The notes under the pieces are model-generated. The model saw only the letters and a list, made by a program, of their open reading frames with translations, had not been told where the DNA came from and searched no databases. The position numbers were made by a program, and so were the translations under genes. DNA of 64,000 bases, taken from positions 124,001-188,000 of the forward strand of contig CAVXFH010000002.1 in assembly GCA_963761035.1 (NCBI GenBank), in the 5' to 3' direction. The stretch comes from JARRQJ01 sp963761035 (GTDB taxonomy: Bacteria; Pseudomonadota; Gammaproteobacteria; DRLM01). Numbering within the stretch: position 1 is the first letter of the stretch; every line of letters begins with the position of its first letter. Shown piece after piece: positions 16,516 through 27,499 of the stretch.

Positions 16516-17544
16516 ATGTTCTTCGAACAAATCAGCAGCGGCGGCTGCAAATCCTATCTCATCGGCTGCAAGGAAACTCGCCAGGCCATCGTCGTCGATC
16601 CCGAGATCGGATTGATCGACCGTTATCTGGCCGTCGCTGCCCGCGAGGGGTTGCGGATCCAATATCTGCTCGACACCCACACCCACGCCGACCACTTCTC
16701 CGCCAGCCATGAATTGCGCGAGCGGCTCGGCGTGCCGGTGATCATGCATCGCAACAGCCCCGCGCCCTTCATCGATATCAAGGTGGATGACGGCGAGACC
16801 GTCATCGTCGGCAAGCTGCGACTCAATATCCTTTACACCCCCGGGCATACCGAGGATTCGATTTGCGTACTGCTGGCCGACCGCATCCTCACCGGCGATA
16901 CCCTGCTGGTGGACGGCACCGGCCGCTCCGACCTGCCCGGCGGCAATGCCGGACAACTCTATGACAGCCTATTTAATAAACTGCTCAAACTGCCGCCGGC
17001 ACTGTTGGTGTTTCCCGCCCATGACTATAAAGGCCAGACCCATTCGACCCTGGCAAAGGAGATCGCCGACAATCCGCGCCTGCAGAAAAGGGACCGTAAG
17101 GAATTCATCGAGCTGATGCAAACCCTCAATCTGAAGATGCCGACTCATCTCACCGAGGCCTTGCGCACCAATCGCAGCGGCGGCAAATCCATCGCCCAGC
17201 TGATCGCCGCCGCCGCCGCCAGGATAGCCTTTATGTCCATCGCTGAACTGCGTCATCATCTCGACGGCGGCGAGCCCTCCTTGGTCATTCTCGACGTCAG
17301 GGAACAGGACGCCTATGCCAAAGAGCATATTCCCGGCGCGATGAACCTCCCGCGCGGCCAACTCGAATTGCGCGTCGATGAATTACTGCCGGATCCAACC
17401 CGCCGCGTATTGACCTATTGCGAATTCGGCAAGATTTCCACCCTTGCCGCGGCAACGCTGCGCGATATCGGCTACAGCCGAGCCATCGCCTTGGACGGCG
17501 GGTTTCAGAGTTGGCGGAAAACCGCAATGGGAAAAGCCGATTAA
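16516..17544 (+). CDS. ETHE1-like MBL-fold protein fused to a rhodanese domain
   Basis: This encodes 342 aa. The metallo-beta-lactamase domain (1-210) has the HxHxDH motif at 55-60 (HTHADH), H111 and D128, as in ETHE1-type persulfide dioxygenases, which oxidise glutathione persulfide to sulfite. The rhodanese domain (about 238-338) has its active cysteine C302 in TYCEFGK. Persulfide dioxygenase-rhodanese fusions couple sulfur transfer with oxidation. The ATG at 16516 follows a GCGGGG site; the upstream ATG at 16495 is possible. It is a single gene between the M14 peptidase and the convergent fabB. Consistent with, but not proof of, sulfur metabolism in the host. Confidence 0.85.
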   Translation: MFFEQISSGGCKSYLIGCKETRQAIVVDPEIGLIDRYLAVAAREGLRIQYLLDTHTHADHFSASHELRERLGVPVIMHRNSPAPFIDIKVDDGETVIVGKLRLNILYTPGHTEDSICVLLADRILTGDTLLVDGTGRSDLPGGNAGQLYDSLFNKLLKLPPALLVFPAHDYKGQTHSTLAKEIADNPRLQKRDRKEFIELMQTLNLKMPTHLTEALRTNRSGGKSIAQLIAAAAARIAFMSIAELRHHLDGGEPSLVILDVREQDAYAKEHIPGAMNLPRGQLELRVDELLPDPTRRVLTYCEFGKISTLAAATLRDIGYSRAIALDGGFQSWRKTAMGKAD

Positions 17545-17563
17545 GGCGGTGCTAAAGCGAGCT

Positions 17564-17577
17564 CCGCTATGTAGCGG
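17564..17577 (+). terminator. Weak terminator-like hairpin after the ETHE1-like gene
   Basis: CCGCT/AGCGG with a four-base loop, followed by three T, begins 20 bases after the stop codon. The stem is short and the T tract poor, so this is a weak candidate. Confidence 0.25.
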
Positions 17578-17667
17578 TTTACACATGGCCCATCAAACAA
17601 CCGGTCTTGTCGATTGGGCAATCTAAAGTTACCGCGCACGCAGTCTATGCTATACGGAGAGTAAGGA

Positions 17668-18893
<1,226 letters not shown>

Positions 18894-18894
<1 letters not shown>

Positions 18895-19415
18895 TATAAA
18901 CCTTCTATCACTGTGAAAAGTCCAACCCGAAGATCCGACGCGGCATAAATCTCCTTGCCGTCGGCAATCACCATCGCGTCGGCGATACCCATAAATAGTT
19001 TTCGCTGGATCACGCGCTTTAAATTCACACGATAGGTTATCAGCTTATTGGCCGGCGTGATTTGTCCGGAAAATTTGACCTCTCCCACACCCAAGGCCCG
19101 ACCGTGTCCCGGACCGCCCAGCCATCCCAGGTGAAAACCAACCAGCTGCCATAGGGCATCCAAACCCAGGCATCCCGGCATCACCGGATCCCCCGCGAAA
19201 TGACATTTGAAAAACCATAACTCGGCATCGACATCGAATTCGGCGACGATCTCGCCCTTACCATACGCCCCGCCGGTCTCATTGATCGCGGTGATACGGT
19301 CAAACATCAGCATGGGCGGCAAAGGCAATTGTGCGTTCCCCGCGCCAAACAGCTCGCCGCGGCCGCACACTAACAATTCATCCCGCGAAAAAGCGTGTTG
19401 ATGTTTTAGTGACAT
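18894..19415 (-). CDS. fabA: 3-hydroxydecanoyl-ACP dehydratase/isomerase
   Basis: FabA dehydrates 3-hydroxydecanoyl-ACP and isomerises trans-2- to cis-3-decenoyl-ACP, starting unsaturated fatty acid synthesis. Length is 173 aa, as in E. coli. The hot-dog active site is visible: H72 in KCHFAGDPVMPG and D86 in GLDALWQ. It is the first gene of the fabA-fabB pair, and its stop overlaps the fabB start. The 165 bp upstream, before the lpxB stop, show no clear palindrome. Its presence supports a gammaproteobacterial origin. Confidence 0.96.
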
Positions 19416-19580
19416 ATATTCTCTGCTGTTATCATGAGCCGCCCGCGGATCGGAATGTCCCCGGAGTGTCGCGCGTTATCATAGCATGAAATGCCCATTG
19501 TGCAGCGTTCAACGGCGATTCCCGACAATACGGCTGCGATTCGCATTCACCGGGATCACGTAATAAAACGCAAATAATCG

Positions 19581-20738
19581 TCACGCGTTCGCTTCCACCG
19601 CGCGAGCCTTTTTACTTATAGCCAACACCGCCCCGGCGGCTTGGCGAGCGGCGTCTTGCCGCAGGCGCTGGTGAATCTCCCGGAATGCAGCGATGAGCCG
19701 CGCTGTACCCTGTTTATCATCGAGATGGCCCTGCACGGCCTTTGCCAAAACATCCGCGCTAACCGCCTCCTGAATAAATTCCGGCACCAAGGCGCGTTGC
19801 GCCAGGAGATTGGGCAGGGCGCAAAAGGGGGTCTTGACCATGCGTTTCGCCAACCAATACGTAGCGGGTTTAAGACGGTAGGCGACGACCATGGGACAAT
19901 TCAGCAGCATGGCCTCCAAGGTCGCCGTACCCGATGCGACCATGGCCGCATCCGCGGCGGCCAAGACCTGCTGCGATCGCCCCTCAATGACGGCGACGGG
20001 TACACCCGCTCCCCGCAACTGGTCTGTAAATAGCACTTGGGTCGCCGCGGTCGCCAACGGCGCCGCAAAGCGCAGTTGCGGCCGCTGTTGGTACAGGATT
20101 TTGGCGGCGGCAATGAAGACCTCGCCCAACATCTTCACTTCGGTCATGCGGCTGCCGGGCAGCAGCGCCACCATTTCTCCGTCTTGCGGCAGACCCAGAT
20201 CACGGCGAGCCGCGGCGCGATCTACATCCAGGGGGATGGCATCGGCCAGGGAGTGGCCCACGTAACGCACCGGTATGTGATGCGCCTCATAAAAGGCGGC
20301 CTCGAACGGAAACAGGGTCAGCATCAGGTCGGCGCAACGGGCGATCTTTTTTAACCGATAGCGGCGCCATGCCCACACCGAAGGACTTACATAATGCACC
20401 GTGGGAATACCGCCGCGTTTCAAGGCCTGCTCCAGGCCCAGATTGAAATCCGGCGCGTCGATACCCACGAAGACATCGGGCGGATCGGCGAGGAAATCGC
20501 GAATCAGTTGTTTACGAATCGCGGACAATTCGCGGTAATGGCCCAGTATCTCCACCAGCCCCATCACCGCTAATTTTTCAGCGGGAAACAACGCCCGGCA
20601 TCCCTGCTCCACCATGCGGGGACCGGCGATGCCGCTGAAGACGGCATCGGGAACTTTCTCTTTGATCGCCGCTATCAACGCCGCCCCCAGCATATCCCCG
20701 GACGTCTCTCCCGCCACGATACCGATGCGTATCGCCAC
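19581..20738 (-). CDS. lpxB: Lipid-A-disaccharide synthase
   Basis: LpxB joins UDP-2,3-diacylglucosamine and lipid X to form the lipid A disaccharide at the inner membrane. Length is 385 aa. The GT19 N-terminal motif IVAGETSGDMLGA is intact, with conserved SPSVWAWR (about 134) and LPGSR near residue 195. It is the last gene of the skp-lpxD-fabZ-lpxA-lpxB block. The 95 bp separating it from lpxA is longer than the other spacings in the operon and contains no gene. The usual next gene, rnhB, is not adjacent. Confidence 0.96.
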   Translation of the reverse strand: MAIRIGIVAGETSGDMLGAALIAAIKEKVPDAVFSGIAGPRMVEQGCRALFPAEKLAVMGLVEILGHYRELSAIRKQLIRDFLADPPDVFVGIDAPDFNLGLEQALKRGGIPTVHYVSPSVWAWRRYRLKKIARCADLMLTLFPFEAAFYEAHHIPVRYVGHSLADAIPLDVDRAAARRDLGLPQDGEMVALLPGSRMTEVKMLGEVFIAAAKILYQQRPQLRFAAPLATAATQVLFTDQLRGAGVPVAVIEGRSQQVLAAADAAMVASGTATLEAMLLNCPMVVAYRLKPATYWLAKRMVKTPFCALPNLLAQRALVPEFIQEAVSADVLAKAVQGHLDDKQGTARLIAAFREIHQRLRQDAARQAAGAVLAISKKARAVEANA

Positions 20739-20833
20739 GATCAGGGGAAAAGGTAATAAAGGCGGCGCGGGAAAAGCCGGGGCGCGCTATACGTACGGCG
20801 AACGCCACGGGCGGTATCACGCGCAGCGCACAT

Positions 20834-21604
20834 TTAACGCACGATGCCTCGTTCGGATTTCTCCAAGAACTTCACCATCAATCCCACCTCGGGACAGGTC
20901 GCGACCATCGCCTTAAGTTGCTCGAGGGCCTCTTTCAGAGTGAGTTTGGAACGGTAGATGACCTTATAGGCGCGCCGCAGATGCGCGATGGTTTCAGCAC
21001 TGAAGCCGCGACGTTTCAGCCCTTCCACGTTCAGGCCGCGGGGCGCCGCCGAATAACCTGACACCATCACGTAGGGAGGAACATCCTTGGCGATCCCGCT
21101 GTCGAAGGCGGTAAAGCAGTGCATGCCCAAGGTGCAGAATTGGTGTACCTTGCTAAAGCCGCCGAGAATGACGAAATCCTCGATGACCGCATGCCCCGCC
21201 AATGAGGCGGCATTGGCGAATATGGTGTGATTCCCCACCTGGCAATCATGAGCGATGTGCACATAGGCCATGATCCAGTTATCGGAGCCGATGCGCGTGA
21301 TGCCGCCGCCCGGTACCGTACCACGGTTAATCGTGCAGAACTCGCGGATAACGTTACCGTCGCCGATCTCAAGCAATGTCGCTTCCCCGCCGTATTTTTT
21401 ATCCTGCGGGATCTCGCCGATAGCGGCGAATTGAAATATCTTATTTTGCCGCCCAATGCGGGTAGGGCCGTTGATAACCACATGCGGCCCGATCCAGCTC
21501 CCCTCGCCGATCACCACGTCGGGGCCGATGACGGTATAGGGACCCACCTCCACATCGGAGGCCAGTTCCGCCCGGGGATGAATGACGGCGCGCGAATCGA
21601 TCAA
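20834..21604 (-). CDS. lpxA: UDP-N-acetylglucosamine acyltransferase
   Basis: LpxA performs the first step of lipid A synthesis, moving a 3-hydroxyacyl chain from ACP to UDP-GlcNAc. Length is 256 aa. The left-handed beta-helix hexapeptide repeats fill residues 1-190, with the catalytic histidine in HIAHDCQVGN, and a helical C-terminal domain ends in the usual SERGIVR. The start overlaps the fabZ stop by 4 bases. The first enzyme of the pathway commits ACP-bound acyl chains shared with FabZ, whose gene precedes it. Confidence 0.97.
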   Translation of the reverse strand: MIDSRAVIHPRAELASDVEVGPYTVIGPDVVIGEGSWIGPHVVINGPTRIGRQNKIFQFAAIGEIPQDKKYGGEATLLEIGDGNVIREFCTINRGTVPGGGITRIGSDNWIMAYVHIAHDCQVGNHTIFANAASLAGHAVIEDFVILGGFSKVHQFCTLGMHCFTAFDSGIAKDVPPYVMVSGYSAAPRGLNVEGLKRRGFSAETIAHLRRAYKVIYRSKLTLKEALEQLKAMVATCPEVGLMVKFLEKSERGIVR

Positions 21605-22131
21605 ATCAAGACTTCCCTATGGGCGCACATGAGATCGGCGCTGGCAACCATCTTGCCCTCAACCTTCGCCTCACCACTGAATTTCCAGATACTGCGCACC
21701 GCGCGCTCCAGTTTTACTTCCAGAATTAGTTGATCGCCTGGCTGTACGGGCTGCTTAAAGCGGGCGTTGTCCACCCCCGCCAAATAATACATGGTCCCGC
21801 TCGCCGGCGTGGTTTGCACGGTCTTAAAGGCGAGAATACCGGTAGCCTGCGCCAATGCCTCGATAATCAACACGCCGGGCATTACCGGTCTGTTAGGAAA
21901 ATGGCCGGTGAAAAAACCCTCATTGACTGAGATATTCTTTAGCGCAACCAGGGAATCTCCGGGCCTGCACGCCAATACCCTATCAATCAAAAGAAATGGA
22001 TAACGGTGCGGCAGATAATTAAATATCTCCTGTATATCCATGGAAAATGTCGCCGCCTCAGCACGTGCTTCGGGAACGGCCGATGATTCATTCTCGGCGC
22101 AATGCTTGTTGGACGGTACGGTATCTGACAT
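21601..22131 (-). CDS. fabZ: 3-hydroxyacyl-ACP dehydratase FabZ
   Basis: FabZ dehydrates 3-hydroxyacyl-ACP in fatty acid elongation. The core from MDIQEIFNYLPHRYPFLLIDRV to the end is a normal length of about 146 aa, with the active-site GHFPNRPVMPGVLIIEA motif (H and E). Starting at 22131 adds about 30 polar, low-complexity residues (SDTVPSN...). A still earlier ATG at 22173 exists. The extra N-terminus is unusual for FabZ, and the true start could be the internal ATG before DIQEIF. It sits between lpxD and lpxA, as in E. coli. Confidence 0.93.
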   Translation of the reverse strand: MSDTVPSNKHCAENESSAVPEARAEAATFSMDIQEIFNYLPHRYPFLLIDRVLACRPGDSLVALKNISVNEGFFTGHFPNRPVMPGVLIIEALAQATGILAFKTVQTTPASGTMYYLAGVDNARFKQPVQPGDQLILEVKLERAVRSIWKFSGEAKVEGKMVASADLMCAHREVLI

Positions 22132-22215
22132 AGTCACTTTGTCCTTAATGCCCCCAGCGGGGAAATTGGGCATTTATACCCCAGGGGTATTCACTGCCGA
22201 ATAGTTAAACGCAGG

Positions 22216-23244
22216 CTATTCGTCCTTGCAAACCTTGGCCATGGCCTCAAGATGCCGCAAACGCCGCGCCATATCGTCCAAACGATGAAACCGCGCGTAA
22301 TTCTTGCGCCATTCACTGTTGGGTTCCAGCGGTGTCCCGGATGAATAAACACCGGATTTACGAATAGAATGCGCCACAAAAGACATCCCCGTGATATGCA
22401 CGTCGTCGACAATTTCAGTATGCCCTACGATGCCGACTCCGCCGCCGATAGTGCATCGCGCTCCGATCCGCGCGCTGCCCGCGATTCCGGTGCAACCGGC
22501 AATGGCCGTGTGGGCGCCGATATGAACATTGTGCGCGACTTGAATCTGATTATCCAGTTTAACGCCCTGCTCGATCACGGTATCGTCCAGGGCGCCGCGA
22601 TCGATGGTAGTATTGGCACCAATTTCCACATCGTCTCCGATAGTAACCGCTCCCAACTGTGGAACCTTAATCCAACGCCCTCCGTCATTGGCCAAGCCAA
22701 AGCCGTCGCTGCCGATGACGACCCCGGGATGAACGACTACGCGCTCCCCGATGCGACTACCGTGACATATCGTGACATTCGCAGCTAAACGGCAATCGGC
22801 GCCGATGAGGCTGTCATGCCCAATGAAACAGCCCGGCCCCACCACCACCCGCGCGGCGATCCGCGCCCCCCGCTCAATGACCGAATTGGGGCCGATCCAG
22901 ACGCTGGCATCGATGGCCGCGGTGGGATCGACCACCGCGCTGGGATGCCGCCCCGGGTGTTGAATATCGGCGGGGCTCAATAAGCGCGCAAGCCGCGCAT
23001 AACTCAGATAGGGGTCGTTCACCACCACGGCATCGCAGGGACAATCGTGCCGATACTCTTCGCTTAGTATCACCGCGGAGGCGGCGGTCGTTGTCAGATA
23101 CCTGGTGTAGCGCGCATTCGCCAAAAACGAGATATCGCCGCTCTTGGCGTTCTGCAGCGTAGCTATACCCGTAATTTCACGATTGGCATCGCCGTAAATG
23201 CGGCCGCCCACATGTTCGGCTAGTTGTCCGAGAGTCCTGGCCAC
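22216..23244 (-). CDS. lpxD: UDP-3-O-(3-hydroxyacyl)glucosamine N-acyltransferase
   Basis: LpxD adds the second 3-hydroxyacyl chain to UDP-3-O-acylglucosamine. Length is 342 aa. The N-terminal uridine-binding domain covers about 1-100. Hexapeptide repeats follow from about 105 to 300 (GPNSVIERGARIAARVVV-like pattern) with the conserved HNVHIG catalytic region near 235-250. A C-terminal helix ends the protein. It starts 12 bp after the skp stop and precedes fabZ. Length and domain order are typical. Confidence 0.96.
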   Translation of the reverse strand: MARTLGQLAEHVGGRIYGDANREITGIATLQNAKSGDISFLANARYTRYLTTTAASAVILSEEYRHDCPCDAVVVNDPYLSYARLARLLSPADIQHPGRHPSAVVDPTAAIDASVWIGPNSVIERGARIAARVVVGPGCFIGHDSLIGADCRLAANVTICHGSRIGERVVVHPGVVIGSDGFGLANDGGRWIKVPQLGAVTIGDDVEIGANTTIDRGALDDTVIEQGVKLDNQIQVAHNVHIGAHTAIAGCTGIAGSARIGARCTIGGGVGIVGHTEIVDDVHITGMSFVAHSIRKSGVYSSGTPLEPNSEWRKNYARFHRLDDMARRLRHLEAMAKVCKDE

Positions 23245-23256
23245 CTAACTGCCGTC

Positions 23257-23796
23257 CTATTTCTTATTAGAGGGTGTTGCGGAACCTGCTGCATTCCCCA
23301 GATCTCGTAGTTTCTGCGAGACTTTATCCGTTATATCGATGGCGGAGCTGGCATAAGCGACACCTTCATAAACAATAAGGTCGAAATGCTGTTCCTTGCC
23401 CAGTGATTCGATTGCCTGCTGTACGATAGTCAACAACTTGTTCATTTCATCGTTGCGGCGCAAATTGAGATCGTCTTGAAAAGCCTCGCTGGCATGCTGC
23501 AGATCGCGCTTACGAATCACGAGATCGCGTTCGAGCTTGTCACGTTCCTCTGCGCTCATCACTGCGCCATCGCGGGTCATCTTGTCTTCGAGCTGCTTGA
23601 TCTCCTTGCGACTGGCCAACAAATCCCCCTCTCTATCGGAAAATTCCTGCTTTAGTTTTTTCGCCACTGCCGCCGCCTGCGGCGATTCATCCAATATCTT
23701 GGCGGCATTGACATACCCTATTTTCAAATCGGCATTCGCCGTCGAAGCAAAGGCCAGCAACCCCGCAAACATCAATCCTATTCCCTTATTCTTCAT
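23257..23796 (-). CDS. skp: Periplasmic chaperone Skp/OmpH
   Basis: Skp holds unfolded outer-membrane proteins for BamA. The ATG at 23796 is chosen because GAGG lies 8 bases upstream and it begins a good signal peptide (MKNKGIGLMFAGLLAF, cleavage after TANA). The open frame extends 15 codons further. The mature protein starts DLKIGYVNAAKILDESP, which is the family signature, followed by a long charged coiled coil (about 45-120) forming the tentacle. Length is 179 aa, close to the usual 160-170. It lies directly downstream of bamA (31 bp), its functional partner. Confidence 0.93.
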   Translation of the reverse strand: MKNKGIGLMFAGLLAFASTANADLKIGYVNAAKILDESPQAAAVAKKLKQEFSDREGDLLASRKEIKQLEDKMTRDGAVMSAEERDKLERDLVIRKRDLQHASEAFQDDLNLRRNDEMNKLLTIVQQAIESLGKEQHFDLIVYEGVAYASSAIDITDKVSQKLRDLGNAAGSATPSNKK

Positions 23797-23827
23797 GTTG
23801 AAGACCTCGTATCTGCCAGCAATTCGC

Positions 23828-26110
23828 TTAGAATACCGCACCTAATGAGAATTGGAAAACCTCCGTATGGTCGGTAGCTTGGGCATTTAACGCCCGCGCC
23901 AAACTAAAAGTCAACGGCCCGATCGGCGACAGCCACACCGCCGAAATGCCGGCGGAGTAGCGTAATTCTCCGACATCGAAACTTTGATAGTCTTTATAGA
24001 CATTGCCCATATCGAAGAATGTCCCCATGCGGAACGAGCTGTTCTCTTCCATAAAGGGCGGAGTGAAAAGCAGCTCGGCGCTGCCGGTAACACTAAAGGC
24101 GCCGCCAATGGCCGTGTCGTTTTCCTGCGGACCGAGGGTATTGGAACGATAACCCCGCACCGAATGGATACCGCCTGCATAATAATTTTCAAAGAACGGA
24201 AACCCGGCGGTACTGCCATAGGCGTCGCCGTAAGATAATTCGCCGTCGAGCGATAAGGTGAATATTTTCAGGAGAGGCCGATACCAGTTGGTTTGAGATG
24301 CCAGCTTATAGTAGGTAATTTCGCTACCCGGCAAAGCGGTATCCACCGATAAACTTTCTAGCATACCTCTATCGGGAAAGAACGCCCTGTTGCGGGTATC
24401 GTGAGCCCATCCCAGCGTCATCTTGATCGCGTCAAACTCGGAGCCATTGACCGAGAGAAACCCTAAGTAGCTCTGCGGCGTCAATGAATTGGTCTTAATT
24501 TGATCATGCTCGTATCCCAGCGAAACACTGAAAGTGTTAAACTCACTAAGAGGAATCCCGTAATTGACCCCGCCCCCCAAAGCATCCGAGGTATAGGACC
24601 CGACGTTGGCCTGCCCGGCATCGGTAGTGCGATAGAACATCCGAAAGCCGCGGCTGACGCCGTCCGGAGTGTAATAGGGATTGGTATAGGAAAAGCTGTA
24701 GAGCGTATTGACCTTGCTGTTGTTAATGGCCGCACTCACCCGCTTCCCGGTCCCCAGGAAGTTATCCTGAGTGACGCTGGCGTTGAGCAGTAAGCCCTCT
24801 GATTGCGAAAAACCCACGCCCGCCGTTAGACTGCCAAAAGAGGAGCGCTCCTTGACGCCGAAATTGACGTCGACCTGATCGTCGCTTCCTGGGACAGCAG
24901 GCGTCTCCACGTTCACCTCGTCGAAGTAACCCAATCTTTGCAAACGCTCCCGTGAACGATTGATATTTTCGGTGGATATCCACGCGCTCTCCAACTGGCG
25001 AATCTCCCGCCGCAGCACGTAATCCCGGGTACGGGAGTTGCCGCTGACATTAATCCGTCTTACATAGATCCTCTTGCCGGGATCGATAAAAAATGTCAAT
25101 TTTACCTTGCGCGCGGCCCTATCCAGATCCGGAGCGGGATTGATGTTGGCGAAGGCATAACCCTCTTTACCCAGCCGCTCGCTAATCCGGCTATCGGATT
25201 CCGTCACCTGCTTGCGGGAGAAAATCTCGCCGGGTTTAATGCTGATCAAGGCCGCCAATTCCTTTTCCGGCACCTTGAGATCGCCGGCCAATTTCACATC
25301 GCTCACCGTGAACTGATCTCCTTCGCTGATATTGACGGTGATGTACACGTCCTTTTTATCGGGCGTAATGGCCACCTGAGTGGAACCGATGTTGAAATCG
25401 ATATAACCGCGGTCAAGGTAATAGGAACGCAGGGTTTCCAGGTCGGCGGCCAGTTTCTGCTTGGAATATTGATCATTATCGGTGAACACCGAAAACAGGG
25501 CGGGCGGGCCCAATTGAAAGTTCTTCAACAGAGTCTGTTCACTGAAGGCATGGCTGCCCACCAGGGTGATGCGTCTGATCTTCGCTACCTGGCCTTCATC
25601 GATTTTTAGATTTATCTCGACCTGGTTGCGCTCCAGCGGTTTCACCTCGGAGGTGATCTTGACGCCGTATTTACCGCGCGTGAAGTACTGTCGTTCCAAT
25701 TCGCGTTTGACCTGCTCCAGCATGGAACGGTCGAAGATTCGTCCGGCCGACAAGCCGATACGCTTCAAGGCATCGGTAAGATCCTCGGTCTTTATATCCT
25801 TGTTTCCGGTTAGATTCACCTTTGAAATGGAAGGCCGTTCTACGACATGCACCACCAATACATCGCCGATGTGATCCAGACTGACATCGGAGAAGAAACC
25901 GGCTTTGAAGAGGGCTCGCACCGCCTCCGCCGCGCGTTGTTCATTGAGCGTGTCGCCGACATTGACGGGCAAATAATTGAAGACCGTACCGATCTCTATC
26001 CTTTGCAGGCCTTCGACGCGGATTTCCTTGATCACAAACGGTTCGAAGGCCCATGCCCTGTTCATGAACAGCACGACGGCCAAGATTACCAGTACCAAGG
26101 ACTTTCTCAT
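23828..26110 (-). CDS. bamA: Outer membrane protein assembly factor BamA
   Basis: BamA is the core of the BAM complex, which inserts beta-barrel proteins into the outer membrane. Length is 760 aa. A signal peptide (1-21, ends AWA) precedes five POTRA domains up to about residue 420 and a 16-strand Omp85 barrel. The essential loop-6 motif VRGYRS lies near residue 650, and the protein ends in an aromatic residue (GAVF), the barrel signal. It follows rseP by 19 bp and precedes skp. All conserved parts are intact. Confidence 0.97.
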   Translation of the reverse strand: MRKSLVLVILAVVLFMNRAWAFEPFVIKEIRVEGLQRIEIGTVFNYLPVNVGDTLNEQRAAEAVRALFKAGFFSDVSLDHIGDVLVVHVVERPSISKVNLTGNKDIKTEDLTDALKRIGLSAGRIFDRSMLEQVKRELERQYFTRGKYGVKITSEVKPLERNQVEINLKIDEGQVAKIRRITLVGSHAFSEQTLLKNFQLGPPALFSVFTDNDQYSKQKLAADLETLRSYYLDRGYIDFNIGSTQVAITPDKKDVYITVNISEGDQFTVSDVKLAGDLKVPEKELAALISIKPGEIFSRKQVTESDSRISERLGKEGYAFANINPAPDLDRAARKVKLTFFIDPGKRIYVRRINVSGNSRTRDYVLRREIRQLESAWISTENINRSRERLQRLGYFDEVNVETPAVPGSDDQVDVNFGVKERSSFGSLTAGVGFSQSEGLLLNASVTQDNFLGTGKRVSAAINNSKVNTLYSFSYTNPYYTPDGVSRGFRMFYRTTDAGQANVGSYTSDALGGGVNYGIPLSEFNTFSVSLGYEHDQIKTNSLTPQSYLGFLSVNGSEFDAIKMTLGWAHDTRNRAFFPDRGMLESLSVDTALPGSEITYYKLASQTNWYRPLLKIFTLSLDGELSYGDAYGSTAGFPFFENYYAGGIHSVRGYRSNTLGPQENDTAIGGAFSVTGSAELLFTPPFMEENSSFRMGTFFDMGNVYKDYQSFDVGELRYSAGISAVWLSPIGPLTFSLARALNAQATDHTEVFQFSLGAVF

Positions 26111-26129
26111 GGGCCGCGAAATCCGATCT

Positions 26130-27494
26130 CTAATCGACGAACTGAGCTATATCATTATAAAAAGCGATCACCATTAGGATCAGCAATGCGGCGATACCGA
26201 TGCGCTGGCCCAAGGCTTGCGCGGCATCGGACAAGGGGCTGCCCTTCACAAGCTCAATGAGATAATAAAAAAGATGTCCGCCATCCAGAACCGGGATAGG
26301 TAACAAATTGAGCACGCCCAGGCTCAAACTGATAATCGCCAAGAAGGTGAGAAAGGCCGTTCCCCCCGCATGGGCGGAATAACCGGCATATTTTGCGATA
26401 CTGATCGGCCCGCTGATATTGGATACGGATACCCTTCCGACCAACATTCCCCACAACATCCGCAAAGTCATTACCGACATGTCCCAGGTCTTTTCCGCCG
26501 CCTTGCCCAAGGACGTTAATGGCGAGTAGCGAATCGAAGTCAGCAATCGGTTGTCCGCATCTTCCTTCGGCATGGCGACGCCGGCGCCCACAAAACCGTA
26601 GTCGCCATCTTTGCCCTTTAGTAGACGAGGTTCAACTTCCAACGACAAATTATTGCCGCCGCGGTCGACTTCCACACGCACCCTTTGCCCGGCATGCTTG
26701 CGCACACAAGCTACCCATGTCTCCCAATCAGGTACGGACATACCATCGCAACTTAGGATACGGTCCCCGACATTCATTCCCGCCCGTTCCGCGGGCTCAC
26801 CCGCTTCCAGTTGGCCTATCACCGCCTTTATCACAGGGCTCTGCGGTTTAATGCCGAGAATATCCAGCATATTTCCCTGTTTAAGCTCCTTCTCCATCGA
26901 CCTCAAGTCGAGTCCGCGCTCCCGCTCGACTCCCGCCGCGTCGCGTACTTTCACTTGCACGTCCTTATCGTCGAGAACCTCATCCACCAAGGCCATTACC
27001 GTATTTTGCCAAGTGTCTACCGGTTTACCTTCCACGGCGATGACGACGTCGCCTGCGGCAAATCCGCCGCGGGCCGCCACGGAATCGGGCGCCACTCCGC
27101 CTACGATCGGCTTGAGGGCGGTCACCCCGATAACGAACACCAGCCAATAGGCGGCGATAGCCAATAGAAAATTGAACAGGGGTCCGGCGGAAACGATGGC
27201 GAAGCGTTTGGCTACGGATTGGCGGTTAAAGGCGCGGTGACGCTCATGCTCCGCCACTTCGCCCTCCCGTTCGTCCAACATGCGCACATAACCGCCCATG
27301 GGAATCGCCGCAATCACATATTCGATTTGATCGGGACCGCGTCTGGTCAGCCATAACGGCTTGCCGAAGCCTATGGAAAAGCGCAGCACCTTGACGCCCA
27401 ATTTACGCGCCACCCAAAAATGGCCATATTCATGGACTGTAATCAGCAAGGCAATCGCAACGATGAAAAAGAACAATGAGGACAAAAAATTCAT
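26130..27494 (-). CDS. rseP: Site-2 protease RseP
   Basis: RseP is an intramembrane zinc protease that cleaves RseA to release sigmaE under envelope stress. Length is 454 aa. The zinc motif HEYGH is at residues 21-25 in the first membrane segment. Two PDZ domains fill about 115-310. The C-terminal LDGG motif (PIPVLDGGHLF) supplies the third zinc ligand. It begins 5 bp after dxr and precedes bamA, the usual gammaproteobacterial order. Confidence 0.96.
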   Translation of the reverse strand: MNFLSSLFFFIVAIALLITVHEYGHFWVARKLGVKVLRFSIGFGKPLWLTRRGPDQIEYVIAAIPMGGYVRMLDEREGEVAEHERHRAFNRQSVAKRFAIVSAGPLFNFLLAIAAYWLVFVIGVTALKPIVGGVAPDSVAARGGFAAGDVVIAVEGKPVDTWQNTVMALVDEVLDDKDVQVKVRDAAGVERERGLDLRSMEKELKQGNMLDILGIKPQSPVIKAVIGQLEAGEPAERAGMNVGDRILSCDGMSVPDWETWVACVRKHAGQRVRVEVDRGGNNLSLEVEPRLLKGKDGDYGFVGAGVAMPKEDADNRLLTSIRYSPLTSLGKAAEKTWDMSVMTLRMLWGMLVGRVSVSNISGPISIAKYAGYSAHAGGTAFLTFLAIISLSLGVLNLLPIPVLDGGHLFYYLIELVKGSPLSDAAQALGQRIGIAALLILMVIAFYNDIAQFVD

Positions 27495-27499
27495 GCCGG